Part shown: piece after piece, positions 1 to 8,698 of the stretch
Numbering within the stretch: position 1 is the first letter of the stretch
Layout: every line of letters starts with the position of its first letter
Assembly: GCA_016705955.1 (NCBI GenBank)
Contig: JADJKO010000010.1
Span: forward strand, 124,001 to 188,000
Source of the DNA: Flavobacteriales bacterium
GTDB lineage: Bacteria > Bacteroidota > Bacteroidia > Flavobacteriales_F > PHOS-HE28
Reading direction: 5' to 3'
Length of the DNA stretch: 64,000 nt
Translations under genes and position numbers: made by a program
Notes under the pieces: model-generated
What the model was told of the DNA's origin: nothing
The model's database searches: none
The model's input: the letters and a program-made list of their open reading frames with translations, nothing else

Positions 1-523
1 TGTGCCTTGCACCATCCGCCCGGGCCATGTTCAACTGTACCTCCAGATCGGCCATGTCGTTGTTCGCGTAGCGATAGCGCATGGCTTTGCACAAGCGCAC
101 ACCATCGATGATGCTGGCGTGGTTGAGCGAATCACTGATGATCGCATCCTCTTCACCCAGCAAAGGCTCGAACACGCCACCGTTCGCATCAAAGCATGCT
201 GCATAGAGGATGGTGTCCTCGGTTCCGTGGAACGCAGCCAATTTCTCCTCCAGCTCTTTGTGGATATCCTGCGTGCCGCAGATGAAGCGGACGCTGCTCA
301 TTCCATAGCCATGGCTGTCGAGCGTAGCGTGCGCCGCTGCGACCACATCCGGATGCGAACTGAGGCCGAGGTAGTTGTTGGCGCAGAAGTTCAGGACTGA
401 ACGGCCATTCACAGTGATCTCCGCCGCTTGTTCGCTGGTGATGATGCGTTCTCGCTTGTACAGTCCAGCTTCTTCAATGGACTGGAGTTCCTGAGCCAAG
501 TGCTGCTTGATCTTGCCGTACAT
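1..523 (-). CDS. kbl: glycine C-acetyltransferase (2-amino-3-ketobutyrate CoA ligase), 3' part missing
   Basis: PLP-dependent enzyme of the alpha-oxoamine synthase family, which interconverts glycine plus acetyl-CoA and 2-amino-3-oxobutyrate in threonine breakdown. Translation from the ATG at 523 begins MYGKIKQHLAQEL and continues with family hallmarks: NFCANNYLGLSSHPDV, HGYGMSSVRFICGTQ, ILYAACFDANGG and an EDAIISDSLNHASIIDGVRL stretch. About 174 of the usual ~395 residues are present; the PLP lysine and the C-terminal domain lie beyond the left edge. A TACCTTG box about 20 nt upstream (545-551) may be the promoter. No threonine dehydrogenase is visible. The identification is firm because the N-terminal third is highly conserved. 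Confidence 0.93.
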   Translation of the reverse strand, partial: MYGKIKQHLAQELQSIEEAGLYKRERIITSEQAAEITVNGRSVLNFCANNYLGLSSHPDVVAAAHATLDSHGYGMSSVRFICGTQDIHKELEEKLAAFHGTEDTILYAACFDANGGVFEPLLGEEDAIISDSLNHASIIDGVRLCKAMRYRYANNDMADLEVQLNMARADGARH

Positions 524-598
524 GTGGGTGATGAAAATGGTCGGCAAGGTAACCGTGCCCTCCACAGCCTTGAAAGGATACAGAGCCCTTCTTAGCTA

Positions 599-1528
599 TC
601 AGAACCCAAGGTCCGTGGACCGACCGGTCGTCCCGCTCACATTGAACGATGGATCCCGAAGGACCGGTGGTGGGATCTTCCATACCGGGCGCGGCACTGT
701 GCCAAGATCCTTCGGGCCATAGCGCAGGACCAGGTAGATGACCACACCAATCTCCACCACGATGAACCCGATCACATAACTCGGGTCCATATCGTGCCAA
801 GCCGGAAGGGCAGGCAGGACGAAAAAGGCGATGTTGCTGACGACCTGCATGATCAACAGCACGATGCCGCTGTGGGTCCTGTTATAGGTCCAACCCAGCA
901 GGAGGGTAAGCCCAACCATGCTCACCAGGAACGCATACCACGGATAGCCCTCCGGCACACCTTCCCCCAACAACAACATGGGCAGGTACCAGAGCCCCCA
1001 AGCCAGCCCGGTAAGAACGCAGGCCGTGAATGCGGTGTAGCGTGCTTGTAAGCGGGTCACACAGAACTTCATCCATGTGGTCTCTTCCACCAGCGCAATG
1101 CCGATAATGAACGGCATGGTGTAAAGCATGGTTATGAATTGATGGTGGTCGCCATCGAAGAAGTTGGCCACTAACGCTCCCGGCCACTCCAGGATACCCG
1201 CAAGATCCGCGATCACCCAAGCCACGTAACAGAAAAGGAATTTCCACGAGAAGGCGAACGCGTAGAACCGGACCGGGACGCGCCAGACCCGGTAGGCGCT
1301 GAACAAGTGCGAAACGCCGGAACGGCCTTCAAGGTAATAGGTGATCCCAACGGCAAGGACCAGTGGCCAGAAGACGCGCAGCCGGAATATCGAATGCGCC
1401 AACGGGGCGTCGCGCAACCGGACACCCTCCGGCAGGAGATGGGCGGTGACCATGACGATGCCGAACTGGACCCCGAGAACAAGGACTGTAAGAATAAGGA
1501 CCGGGTAACGGGTGATCAAGGCCCTCAT
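599..1528 (-). CDS. CPBP-family (Abi/CAAX protease-like) membrane protein, degenerate active site
   Basis: Predicted 309-residue polytopic inner-membrane protein with about eight hydrophobic segments. The middle matches the CPBP glutamic intramembrane protease fold: an EE pair at residues 148-149 (motif EETTW), a GLAWGLWYLP segment near 175-183 and a final MQVVSN helix. In active members these positions read EExxWRG, WHLP and HxxxN. Here the motif-1 Arg is Met (153), the motif-2 His is Tyr (181) and the third-helix His is Gln. So the fold seems kept while three of the proposed catalytic residues are changed. It lies downstream of plsC and gatC on the same strand. The role is unknown; a non-proteolytic or scaffolding function is an inference. 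Confidence 0.75.
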   Translation of the reverse strand: MRALITRYPVLILTVLVLGVQFGIVMVTAHLLPEGVRLRDAPLAHSIFRLRVFWPLVLAVGITYYLEGRSGVSHLFSAYRVWRVPVRFYAFAFSWKFLFCYVAWVIADLAGILEWPGALVANFFDGDHHQFITMLYTMPFIIGIALVEETTWMKFCVTRLQARYTAFTACVLTGLAWGLWYLPMLLLGEGVPEGYPWYAFLVSMVGLTLLLGWTYNRTHSGIVLLIMQVVSNIAFFVLPALPAWHDMDPSYVIGFIVVEIGVVIYLVLRYGPKDLGTVPRPVWKIPPPVLRDPSFNVSGTTGRSTDLGF

Positions 1529-1639
1529 GGTGGGATCATTCGCCGGATATGCTTACCGGCGCGGCGCAAGATGCGAAAACCGCTGATCCATGCATGGCGG
1601 ATCGGACCATCCCTTCGAACTGCTGTACTGGAACCGGCC

Positions 1640-1936
1640 TCAGCCCTTGTCCACCACCCGGGGGACCTTGAAGTAGTCGCTGTCCTTCACCGGCGCGTTC
1701 TTCAAGGCGTCCTGCTTGGTGATCGTGATCTCGGCCACATCCTCACGCAGGTTGTTCTCGCCTTCGGTCATGAAGATCAAGGGTTCCACACCGGTGGTAT
1801 CCACCTCATTCAGTTTCTCCACGAAACCGAGGACCCGTTCCATGTCGGCGAGGATCGCCTTGCGCGCAGCCGGGTCGCTGTGATCCAAGCGGGCCAGTTC
1901 AGAAATTCGATCCAAGGTGGCGTCGTCGATCTTCAT
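1640..1936 (-). CDS. gatC: Asp-tRNA(Asn)/Glu-tRNA(Gln) amidotransferase subunit C
   Basis: Small 98-residue subunit that stabilises the GatCAB complex, which amidates Glu-tRNA(Gln) or Asp-tRNA(Asn) in the cytoplasm. The sequence shows the usual GatC order: ARLDHSDPAARKAILADMERV, then VEKLNEVDTTGVEPLIFM, then LREDV and a C-terminal DYFKVPRVV. The length is normal for the family (about 95-100). It begins 15 nt after the plsC stop on the same strand, so the two are probably co-transcribed. gatA and gatB are not in the window, which is common in Bacteroidota where gatC stands alone. Confidence 0.94.
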   Translation of the reverse strand: MKIDDATLDRISELARLDHSDPAARKAILADMERVLGFVEKLNEVDTTGVEPLIFMTEGENNLREDVAEITITKQDALKNAPVKDSDYFKVPRVVDKG

Positions 1937-1951
1937 GTTCCGTTCTCTTGT

Positions 1952-2755
1952 TCAGGCTTCCAGCAATGGACCTTCGATCACCGCGTAGACCTGCTTGCGC
2001 AAAGCTATCTGATCGGCCTCGGTCATTCCCTTGGTCGGAATGGGCGCATGGACCACCACACGCGCCACCCCCGGACGGGCACGCGACATGATCTCCAACG
2101 GTTCACCGAAGAGTCGCCAGTGATCCAGGAAGGTCACGGGCACCACAGGTACTTGTTTCTCGATGGCCAATTTGAAGGCGCCGTCCTTGAATGGTTTCAT
2201 CCGCGGCGTGAACGCAGGAATGGTCCCTTCCGGGAAGATGGCGATGCTCGTCCCCCGATCGATCGCTTGGGCCGCTCTACGAAAAGCTTGTGCGGCCTCC
2301 ACGGTGTTCCCCCGGTTCACTGCGATGTTCATCCCTTTGAAGAAGATGTTGAAGAGCGGCCACTTCAGCAGTTCGTACTTCCCGATGAAGAGGAAGTAGC
2401 GTGGGATCACATTGTACATCTGGATGATGTCCAGGTAGCTGCTGTGATTGCTACAGATGACATAGGGTGGATCGGGAAGCGGCGCGTGGCGTTCGATCCG
2501 CAACGAAACACCGGAGGCCCTTCGAAGGAAGCTCGCCCACACCCGCTTCAGCCGGAACGCCCGGTAGTAGCGCTGCGGCCGCTTCAGCAGGATCCGGAAC
2601 GGGATGTACAGGATCACCAACGAACCGAAGAAGACCAGGACGAACCACACCTTGTAGAGCCAGCGGAACGGCAGGAACAACCATTTCGTCACCGGGTGGC
2701 GACGCAGTTCGCCATCCAGCACGCGCGATCGTTCGGTTTCCTGCGGCTCGCTCAT
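1952..2755 (-). CDS. plsC: 1-acyl-sn-glycerol-3-phosphate acyltransferase (PlsC family)
   Basis: Membrane-associated acyltransferase that adds the second acyl chain to lysophosphatidate in phospholipid synthesis. The 267-residue protein has an N-terminal hydrophobic segment (KVWFVLVFFGSLVILYI), the catalytic NHSSYLD (HX4D) box, a GKYELLKWPLF segment, and the FPEGT glycerol-phosphate-binding box. I chose the ATG at 2755 (MSEPQETERS). The reading frame stays open further upstream, but that extension crosses the divergent trpS promoter region and shows no domain. A CTACCTTCG promoter-like box (2770-2777) lies 14 nt upstream of this ATG, which supports the choice. Divergent from trpS; followed by gatC. 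Confidence 0.92.
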   Translation of the reverse strand: MSEPQETERSRVLDGELRRHPVTKWLFLPFRWLYKVWFVLVFFGSLVILYIPFRILLKRPQRYYRAFRLKRVWASFLRRASGVSLRIERHAPLPDPPYVICSNHSSYLDIIQMYNVIPRYFLFIGKYELLKWPLFNIFFKGMNIAVNRGNTVEAAQAFRRAAQAIDRGTSIAIFPEGTIPAFTPRMKPFKDGAFKLAIEKQVPVVPVTFLDHWRLFGEPLEIMSRARPGVARVVVHAPIPTKGMTEADQIALRKQVYAVIEGPLLEA

Positions 2756-2769
2756 GATCGGAAGGGCGG

Positions 2770-2777
2770 CGAAGGTA
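2770..2777 (-). promoter_or_regulatory. -7 promoter box (TACCTTCG) of plsC
   Basis: On the minus strand this reads TACCTTCG, a variant of the Bacteroidota -7 consensus TAnnTTTG. It sits 14 nt before the plsC ATG. The position would give a leader of only a few nucleotides. Inference from motif and position. Confidence 0.5.
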
Positions 2778-2827
2778 GGCGGCCGTTCCAGCCCGATCCG
2801 CCGCCTTCCATGCGTGCTCTGCGCGGA

Positions 2828-2835
2828 TATCTTCG
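2828..2835 (+). promoter_or_regulatory. -7 promoter box (TATCTTCG) of trpS
   Basis: TATCTTCG lies 11 nt before the trpS ATG at 2847 and faces away from the plsC box at 2770-2777, so the 91-bp divergent gap carries one box for each gene. It matches the TAnnTTyG pattern seen before other genes of this window. Confidence 0.5.
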
Positions 2836-2846
2836 CCGCGCTTCCC

Positions 2847-3815
2847 ATGGCACGCATCCTCACCGGCATACAGAGCACGGGCACCACCCACCTCGGCAAC
2901 GTGTTGGGCGCGATACGCCCAGCGATCGCCTTGGCCAACGACGCCAGCAACGAGTCCTTCCTCTTCATCGCGGACCTGCACGCGCTCACCCAGGTGAAGG
3001 ACGCCGAAGTGATGCGCGAGAACACGGACCGCGTTGCTGCGGTGTGGTTGGCATGCGGGCTGAATACCGAGCGTACGGTCTTCTATCGCCAGAGCGATGT
3101 GCCGGAGACCGCGGAACTCGCGTGGTACCTCAGCTGCTTCTTCCCGTACTCACGCCTGTCCCTTGCGCACAGCTTCAAGGACAAGGCCGACCGATTGGAT
3201 GATGTGAACGCCGGGCTGTTCACTTACCCGATGCTGATGGCAGCGGACATCCTGCTGTACGATGCGGAGTTCGTACCCGTGGGCAAGGACCAGAAACAGC
3301 ACGTGGAGTTCACGCGCGATGTCGCCGAACGCTTCAACCGGCAAATGGGCGAGACGTTCGTGCTGCCCGATGCGCGCATCGACCCGATGGTGATGATCGT
3401 GCCCGGCACCGATGGCGAGAAGATGAGCAAGAGCCGCAACAACCTGATCGATCCCTTCGCGCCGGAGAAGGAATTGAAGAAGCAGGTGATGGGCATTGTC
3501 ACGGACAGCGTACCCATGGAGGAGCCCAAGGACCCGGAGCAGAACACCGTGTACCGGCTCTTCAAGCTGGTGGCGCCCGCCGAAGCGGTATCCACGATGG
3601 CGGCGAACTTCCGCGCCGGTGGGTACGGATACGGCCACGCGAAGAAGGAATTGCTGGCCGCATTGCTGGATGGATTCCGGAACGAGCGTGTCGCCTTCGA
3701 TCGGTTGATGGCTGATCGCAGTGAACTGTATGCGCACCTGAAGGAAGGACAAGCGAAGGCGAGGGTGATCGCAACCGATGTATTGAAGCGCGTGCGCAGC
3801 CGGCTGGGTTACTGA
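2847..3815 (+). CDS. trpS: tryptophanyl-tRNA synthetase
   Basis: Class I aminoacyl-tRNA synthetase charging tRNA(Trp). The 322-residue protein starts MARILTGIQSTGTTHLGNVL, where TTHLGN is the HIGH signature. The KMSKS loop appears as GEKMSKSRNN near residue 195, and the dimer/Trp-pocket segments FLFIADLHALTQ, YRQSDVPE and YPMLMAADILLYDAEFVPVG are all present. Length is typical for bacterial TrpRS. The open frame extends 31 codons further upstream but would include the divergent plsC start, so the ATG at 2847 is used; MARILTGIQ is also the family's normal N-terminus. The stop overlaps the 3' end of the convergent amidohydrolase gene by 7 nt. Confidence 0.96.
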   Translation: MARILTGIQSTGTTHLGNVLGAIRPAIALANDASNESFLFIADLHALTQVKDAEVMRENTDRVAAVWLACGLNTERTVFYRQSDVPETAELAWYLSCFFPYSRLSLAHSFKDKADRLDDVNAGLFTYPMLMAADILLYDAEFVPVGKDQKQHVEFTRDVAERFNRQMGETFVLPDARIDPMVMIVPGTDGEKMSKSRNNLIDPFAPEKELKKQVMGIVTDSVPMEEPKDPEQNTVYRLFKLVAPAEAVSTMAANFRAGGYGYGHAKKELLAALLDGFRNERVAFDRLMADRSELYAHLKEGQAKARVIATDVLKRVRSRLGY

Positions 3816-5140
3816 CCCTGCTCCGCCCGGCGCTTGTACTGCCGGTATAATTCCTTCTGGTGATCGTCCAGCACGATCCGACGCCCTTGGATGAACGCGA
3901 GTTGGACATCGTTGCCACGCATGTCCAATGCATCACCAGCGGAAACGAACAGCGTGGCGTCCTTCCCGACCGACAAGCTTCCGCAGTGATCATCGATGCC
4001 GAGCACGGCGGCCGCATCGAGGGTGATCGCACGAAGTGCATCCTCGCTATCCAATCCATACGCCCGCGCTGTGCCCGCCACGAACGGAAGGTTGCGCACA
4101 CCGGCGTGCTCGTGATTGCCAGCGTAGTCCAGGCAGAACCGGACGCCGCGCTCCTTCAACAACGCGGGAAGCCGGTACGGTAGATCCACATCGTCGTCCG
4201 GCCGCAGCGGAAGGCTGTGTGTCCGGCGCAGGATCACATCCACCTTGTTCTCGCGCAGGAGATCCGCCACACGCCACGCATCGTAACCGCCCACGATCAC
4301 CGTGCGCTTGATGCCTTCGGCCTTGGCGAGTTGCACCGCTTCAATGATCTCGCGTGCAGCGTTCGCGCGCACGAAGAGCGAAGCACTTCCCGTGAAGAGC
4401 GGGCGCATCGATTCCATCCGCGGATCCTTCACCACCGGCGGTGGCGCTTGTGCGTAGGCCTTGGCCTTTCGGATGAACGTCCTGATCTCCTCGATCTTCT
4501 TCGCACGTTCGTCCTTCTTCTCGCTGTCCGTTTCCCCGGGTTCCGCCCACCATCCGCTTCGCTGGTATGCTGCAGGCCAGGTCATGAATACGCCATCACC
4601 GGAGCGTATCAATGCCGCATCACCATCCCATGCATCGAGTTGCACGATGCTGCTCGTGCCTGCTATCGTAAGTCCTTGCGGAGCGATCTGCGCCATCAAC
4701 ACACCGTTGGAACGCACCGTGGGGATCACGCGTGAATCCGCCTTGTACGCCGGGATCGCACGCAACTCGGGTTCCATGCCACCGAGGTCCTGGATGTCCG
4801 ATGTGGCGCGGATCTGTTCAACCTCCAGAAGTCCCAGCGGGCTATCCGGCGCAATGATGCCCGGGTACACATGCCGTCCCTTCACGTCGATCACCGTGTC
4901 GTACACGACCGTCACACCGTAGTTGTAACCGACATAGTCGATGCGACCGTTGCGGAAGCCCACCGCACCGTCGTCGATCACTTTGCCATCGCCCACATGC
5001 ACGGTTCCTCCGGTAACGAGTACGCTCTTCGTTTGGGCAGGTGCTGGCGAAGGACGCTGCGCGAGGAGTACACCGCTGATCGCGATCGCCCATGCGAAGG
5101 AGAGGATACGGTCAGTGCGCATGGTCCAGTTCTTCTTCAT
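3809..5140 (-). CDS. secreted amidohydrolase-family protein lacking the HxH metal motif
   Basis: About 443 residues with an N-terminal export signal (ILSFAWAIAISGVLLAQ), then an imidazolonepropionase/dihydroorotase-like shell: an opening beta-sandwich (VTGGTVHVGDGKVIDDGAV), the turn GRHVYPGIIAPDSPLGLLE, and the closing segment SLSVGKDATLFVSAGDALDM. Active enzymes have PGxIDxHxH at the turn; here it reads IIAPDSPLG, so the first metal ligands are absent. The start is uncertain: ATG at 5140 (MKKNW) overlaps the upstream stop by 29 nt, and ATG at 5122 (MRTDR) overlaps it by 11 nt. It is translationally linked to the larger amidohydrolase upstream, whose N-terminal half has the same defect. The likely role is a periplasmic partner; the substrate is unknown. 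Confidence 0.8.
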   Translation of the reverse strand: MKKNWTMRTDRILSFAWAIAISGVLLAQRPSPAPAQTKSVLVTGGTVHVGDGKVIDDGAVGFRNGRIDYVGYNYGVTVVYDTVIDVKGRHVYPGIIAPDSPLGLLEVEQIRATSDIQDLGGMEPELRAIPAYKADSRVIPTVRSNGVLMAQIAPQGLTIAGTSSIVQLDAWDGDAALIRSGDGVFMTWPAAYQRSGWWAEPGETDSEKKDERAKKIEEIRTFIRKAKAYAQAPPPVVKDPRMESMRPLFTGSASLFVRANAAREIIEAVQLAKAEGIKRTVIVGGYDAWRVADLLRENKVDVILRRTHSLPLRPDDDVDLPYRLPALLKERGVRFCLDYAGNHEHAGVRNLPFVAGTARAYGLDSEDALRAITLDAAAVLGIDDHCGSLSVGKDATLFVSAGDALDMRGNDVQLAFIQGRRIVLDDHQKELYRQYKRRAEQGQ

Positions 5141-8100
5141 CGCCGAGATCATCGCAGTGCCACAAGTGTGGTTGATCGCGGCGTGCTTTGCGTGTCGGTG
5201 CACCATCGGTCTTCGCCTGCATCATGGCCCGCACGATGCGATCGCGCTCCGATGCGATCCATGCGCGTTGCGCTTGATCGCGTTGCGCATCGTAGTAGCA
5301 CACACCATCCACGTACGTCTTCAAGGCCCTGGCATCGATGCTCAACGGATCGGTGCTCCACAACACCAGATCGGCATCCTTGCCCGGTTCCACCGATCCG
5401 ATGCGGTGATCGAGCTTCAGCATACGCGCCGGGTTCAGCGTCACCATCTTCCACGCTTCCTCGGCGCTCACGCCGCCGTACTTCACCGTCTTCGCGGCCT
5501 CCTGGTTCAGCCGTCGGCTCATCTCGGCATCGTCGCTGTTGATCCCGACGTTCAGTCCACGCGCGTGCATCAGCGCTGCGTTGTACGGGATCGCATCGTT
5601 CACCTCGAATTTATAGGCCCACCAATCGCTGAAGGTGCTCGCACTTGCGCCGTGCTGCTTCATCCGGTCGGCCAACTTGTAGCCTTCGAGGATATGCGTG
5701 AAGGTGTTCACTTTGAAGCCCATGCTGTCGGCCACGTGCATGAGCATGCCGATCTCGCTCTGCACATAGCTGTGGCAACTGATGTCGCGCTCCCCGCGCA
5801 GGATCTCGGCGAGTGCTTCCAAGCGAAGATCCCTGCGCGGTGCGTTGCGCAACTCACGCTCCTTCGGTTTCAAGAGCGACCAGCTCGTGCGGTCGAGGTC
5901 GTATTGTTTGGCGCGGAGGAAGGCGTCGTAATACACCTGCTCCACACCCATGCGCGTGGCGGGGAAGCGCGAACCCGGTCCCCAGTTGCTTTGCTTGACG
6001 TTCTCGCCCAAGGCGAACTTGATCCGCTTCGGGGCATTGCGGATAAGGAGGCTGTCCGCCACATGACCCCAGCGCAGTTTGATCAGCGCGCTCTGGCCTC
6101 CTATCGGGTTCGCGCTGCCGTGGAGCAACTGCGCGGTGGTGACGCCACCGGCGAGATCGCGGTACAGGTTCACATCATCCGGGTTCACCACATCGCCCAT
6201 GCGCACTTCACTGGTCACATTGTGGGATCCTTCATTCACGCCGCGTGAAAGTGCGATGTGCGAATGCTCGTCCACGATCCCGCAGGTGAGGTGCTTTCCC
6301 GTGGCATCCACTTCCGTCACGGTCGGCTTCTTCTTGCCGGGGAAAAGCACATTCACATCCAACCGTTCGCCCACGGCCATCACCTTACCCTCGTGAACCA
6401 GCACATCCGTGTTGCGGCGGATCCCGCTTGATGTGTTCGTCCACACCGTAGCGTTCCGGAACAGCACGGTCTCCTGCTTCGGTGCGCTGACCCAACCATA
6501 GCCGACGAGCGGATAATTGATCGACGGTTTCGCAGGTCGCGGCTTCACCTTGGTGGTGTCCGCTAGCTGCTTGCCGCCGCCCTTGTCCGATCGGCGGATC
6601 GCGCTCCACACGAACCATGCACCGCCGGGCTTCTGTCCTTGTCCATCCCAGATCCCGCCACCGGCGTGGATGGTCCCGTTCAAGCGGACGATCTCCTCCG
6701 GCTTGTCCTTCGGTGCGAAACTGAAACTCACCACACTTCCTTGGCGATCGAAGCGGACCTTCAATTTCAAACTGTCGTTCTCTGTGGAACGACGGACCGT
6801 GACCTCCGGCTTATCACGCTCTCCGCCGATGTCCATGGTCCAGATCGCATCCACGAAATTGAGTTCGTAGGCCCCTTGCAGCTTCGGCGCCTCCGGATCC
6901 GCCAACACGAATCGCTTGCCATTCACCCAGGTCTCATGGATGATGTTCTTCGCATTCAACAGATGCTGACTGGTGATCAGCAGGTTCGCCGACATGCCCG
7001 GACGAAGTGCGCCGTAGCGATCATCCAATCCGAAAAGCCGCGCTGGATCCGTGGTGAAAAGTTCGATGGCACGCGCGCTGTCCAGGCCGCACTCCACCAG
7101 CTTTCGCAGATCCTTCCATACCGATGCAAGATCCTTCCGTCCCTGCGTGGTAAGCGCGAAAGGGATCGCGGCACTGTCCAACATCGCCGCATTGAAGGGT
7201 GCGAGTTCCCAATGCTTCAACCGTGCGAAGCTGACCTCCTGCGCATCGTAGGGATCATCCACATCGTATGCTTCCGGCAGGTCGAAGGGAACGATGAGCG
7301 GAAGTCCGGTGGCCTTGATCGCCTCCAGGCGTGCATACTCATCCCCCGCCCCCTTGATGATGGCTGGTAATTGGAACTCGCGCAATATCGTCGACCATCG
7401 CAACACGTCATTCCGATCGGAGGCTTCGCACACCAGCCGGCCGGTCAACTGGCAACCCAAGGCGTGCAACACCGCGTCCGTTTCCGTGGTGGAGTGAAGC
7501 GAAGCATACCACTGCGCATCAAGGAAGGCCTGTCGGACCAACGCGATGGCCCCGGTGAGCGACCCGGGATAGCCATCCGTGCTGCTCCCTTTCCGAAAAC
7601 TGAAATGTGCCGCAAGATCCGGTTCCACCACCGCTTTCACCGGTGACTCATCACTCAGCACGATCGCTGCGGATGTCCCGCGCGCGATGCCGTCCATCCG
7701 ATGGAAGATCACTAATGCAAAGCCTTGCTCACGGAATTTCCCTGCCCGCTCCATATCGTTCTTGAACAACTCATGCGCGTGTGCATCGCTGCGCAAGGCG
7801 CCGTTCCAATGCCGCGCGGCACGGTTCTCAGCCTTGCGTTCCTCGGAGGTGCTGACCGGAAGACCGAGATCGCTGTACGGTTCGATCAGCGCTGGCCAGA
7901 TGTGCAGTCCTTGTAGATCACGGACCACGGCGCCCGCAGGGATCGATACCCCGACCCCGGCAGCCATCACCAGATCATCCTTCACCACCAACGTCGCCTT
8001 CTGGAGCGTGGTGCGCGCATCGATGTGCAGGGTCGCATTGGTGAACGCGGTGATCACCGGGGCGGTGTTCACCACATGCACAGGAGGCGCGGTGCTCTGG

Positions 8101-8153
8101 CCGAAGGAGATCGCGCAGAAAAGCAACGCGAGGAAAAGAGGGAAGCTCCGCAT
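5112..8153 (-). CDS. large secreted amidohydrolase, two tandem amidohydrolase-like halves
   Basis: Protein of 1013 residues with a signal peptide (MRSFPLFLALLFCAISFGQ). The N-terminal half (about 20-450) is an amidohydrolase-like shell whose metal turn reads LHIWPALIEPYSDLGL, without HxH. A linker domain of ~120 residues follows. The C-terminal half (from about 570) carries a complete site: GIVDEHSHIAL (HxH), CHSYVQSEIG, FTHILEGYKLA and GINSDDAEMSRR (metal Asp), and ends with GSVEPGKDADLVLWSTDPL. Catalysis should therefore reside in the C-terminal half, probably cyclic-amide or peptide-type hydrolysis in the periplasm. The start at 8153 is supported by the signal peptide and by a TACTTTCG box 9 nt upstream. 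It overlaps the next amidohydrolase gene. Confidence 0.85.
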   Translation of the reverse strand: MRSFPLFLALLFCAISFGQSTAPPVHVVNTAPVITAFTNATLHIDARTTLQKATLVVKDDLVMAAGVGVSIPAGAVVRDLQGLHIWPALIEPYSDLGLPVSTSEERKAENRAARHWNGALRSDAHAHELFKNDMERAGKFREQGFALVIFHRMDGIARGTSAAIVLSDESPVKAVVEPDLAAHFSFRKGSSTDGYPGSLTGAIALVRQAFLDAQWYASLHSTTETDAVLHALGCQLTGRLVCEASDRNDVLRWSTILREFQLPAIIKGAGDEYARLEAIKATGLPLIVPFDLPEAYDVDDPYDAQEVSFARLKHWELAPFNAAMLDSAAIPFALTTQGRKDLASVWKDLRKLVECGLDSARAIELFTTDPARLFGLDDRYGALRPGMSANLLITSQHLLNAKNIIHETWVNGKRFVLADPEAPKLQGAYELNFVDAIWTMDIGGERDKPEVTVRRSTENDSLKLKVRFDRQGSVVSFSFAPKDKPEEIVRLNGTIHAGGGIWDGQGQKPGGAWFVWSAIRRSDKGGGKQLADTTKVKPRPAKPSINYPLVGYGWVSAPKQETVLFRNATVWTNTSSGIRRNTDVLVHEGKVMAVGERLDVNVLFPGKKKPTVTEVDATGKHLTCGIVDEHSHIALSRGVNEGSHNVTSEVRMGDVVNPDDVNLYRDLAGGVTTAQLLHGSANPIGGQSALIKLRWGHVADSLLIRNAPKRIKFALGENVKQSNWGPGSRFPATRMGVEQVYYDAFLRAKQYDLDRTSWSLLKPKERELRNAPRRDLRLEALAEILRGERDISCHSYVQSEIGMLMHVADSMGFKVNTFTHILEGYKLADRMKQHGASASTFSDWWAYKFEVNDAIPYNAALMHARGLNVGINSDDAEMSRRLNQEAAKTVKYGGVSAEEAWKMVTLNPARMLKLDHRIGSVEPGKDADLVLWSTDPLSIDARALKTYVDGVCYYDAQRDQAQRAWIASERDRIVRAMMQAKTDGAPTRKARRDQPHLWHCDDLGDEEELDHAH

Positions 8154-8162
8154 GAGGCCCGG

Positions 8163-8170
8163 CGAAAGTA
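8163..8170 (-). promoter_or_regulatory. -7 promoter box (TACTTTCG) of the large amidohydrolase gene
   Basis: TACTTTCG on the minus strand, one mismatch from TAnnTTTG, only 9 nt before the ATG at 8153. Transcription would start within a few bases of the start codon. Confidence 0.5.
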
Positions 8171-8225
8171 GCCACCGCACGCACGCCCCGGAACTGCGCG
8201 ATCAACGGTCCCTGTCTCACGCTAC

Positions 8226-8233
8226 TACCTTCG
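8226..8233 (+). promoter_or_regulatory. -7 promoter box (TACCTTCG) of the cytochrome/hflX operon
   Basis: TACCTTCG, 24 nt before the ATG at 8258, in the 104-bp divergent gap. It probably drives the overlapping genes up to hflX. Confidence 0.45.
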
Positions 8234-8257
8234 GCCCTCCGATCCCGGAACAGACCC

Positions 8258-8698
8258 ATGGACAACAGCTTTCTCGGCTTCCTGCATAGCCTGCTCCGCT
8301 ATGCCGTGCTGCTGGCCCTCCTCTGGGCCTTCGTCGTGAACCTGCGCGGCTGGCTCACCGGTCGGCCCATCCTCACCGGTGATCGCATGGTCACCATTCT
8401 GGCCATGGTGTTCTGCCACGTACAATTGGTCCTCGGCGGCATCCTGTACGCGATGCACTACACGGCCATCGACCACATGGAGGAACCTCACAGGCGGTTC
8501 TTCAAGTACGAGCACATCGGCACCATGATCATCGCCATCGCCCTGATCACGGTGGGGCGCATGCTTTCCAAGAAAGCCAATGCGGAATACCTGAAGCAGC
8601 GCACGATCGTGATCTTCTATGGGATCGGCCTGCTGCTGATCCTCTGGGCCGTTCCATGGCCGTTCACGGAGGTCGGCCATGCATTGGGTTGGCTATGA
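8258..8698 (+). CDS. four-helix membrane protein, cytochrome b-like
   Basis: A 146-residue inner-membrane protein with four hydrophobic helices (LLRYAVLLALLWAFVV, MVTILAMVFCHVQLVLGGILY, HIGTMIIAIALITVG, TIVIFYGIGLLLILW). Histidines inside or at helix ends (FLHSLLRY, VFCHVQLV, MHYTAIDH, YEHIGTM) could be heme ligands. Relatives in Bacteroidota are often labelled cytochrome B, but heme binding has not been shown to my knowledge. The stop overlaps the start of the cytochrome c lipoprotein gene (ATGA), suggesting the two products work together in electron transfer. Function is inferred from the fold and the neighbour. Confidence 0.7.
   Translation: MDNSFLGFLHSLLRYAVLLALLWAFVVNLRGWLTGRPILTGDRMVTILAMVFCHVQLVLGGILYAMHYTAIDHMEEPHRRFFKYEHIGTMIIAIALITVGRMLSKKANAEYLKQRTIVIFYGIGLLLILWAVPWPFTEVGHALGWL

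Noticed and set aside
1307..3202. A 631-codon plus-strand open frame
   Set aside because: It runs antisense through CPBP, gatC and plsC and into trpS in another frame, and matches no family.
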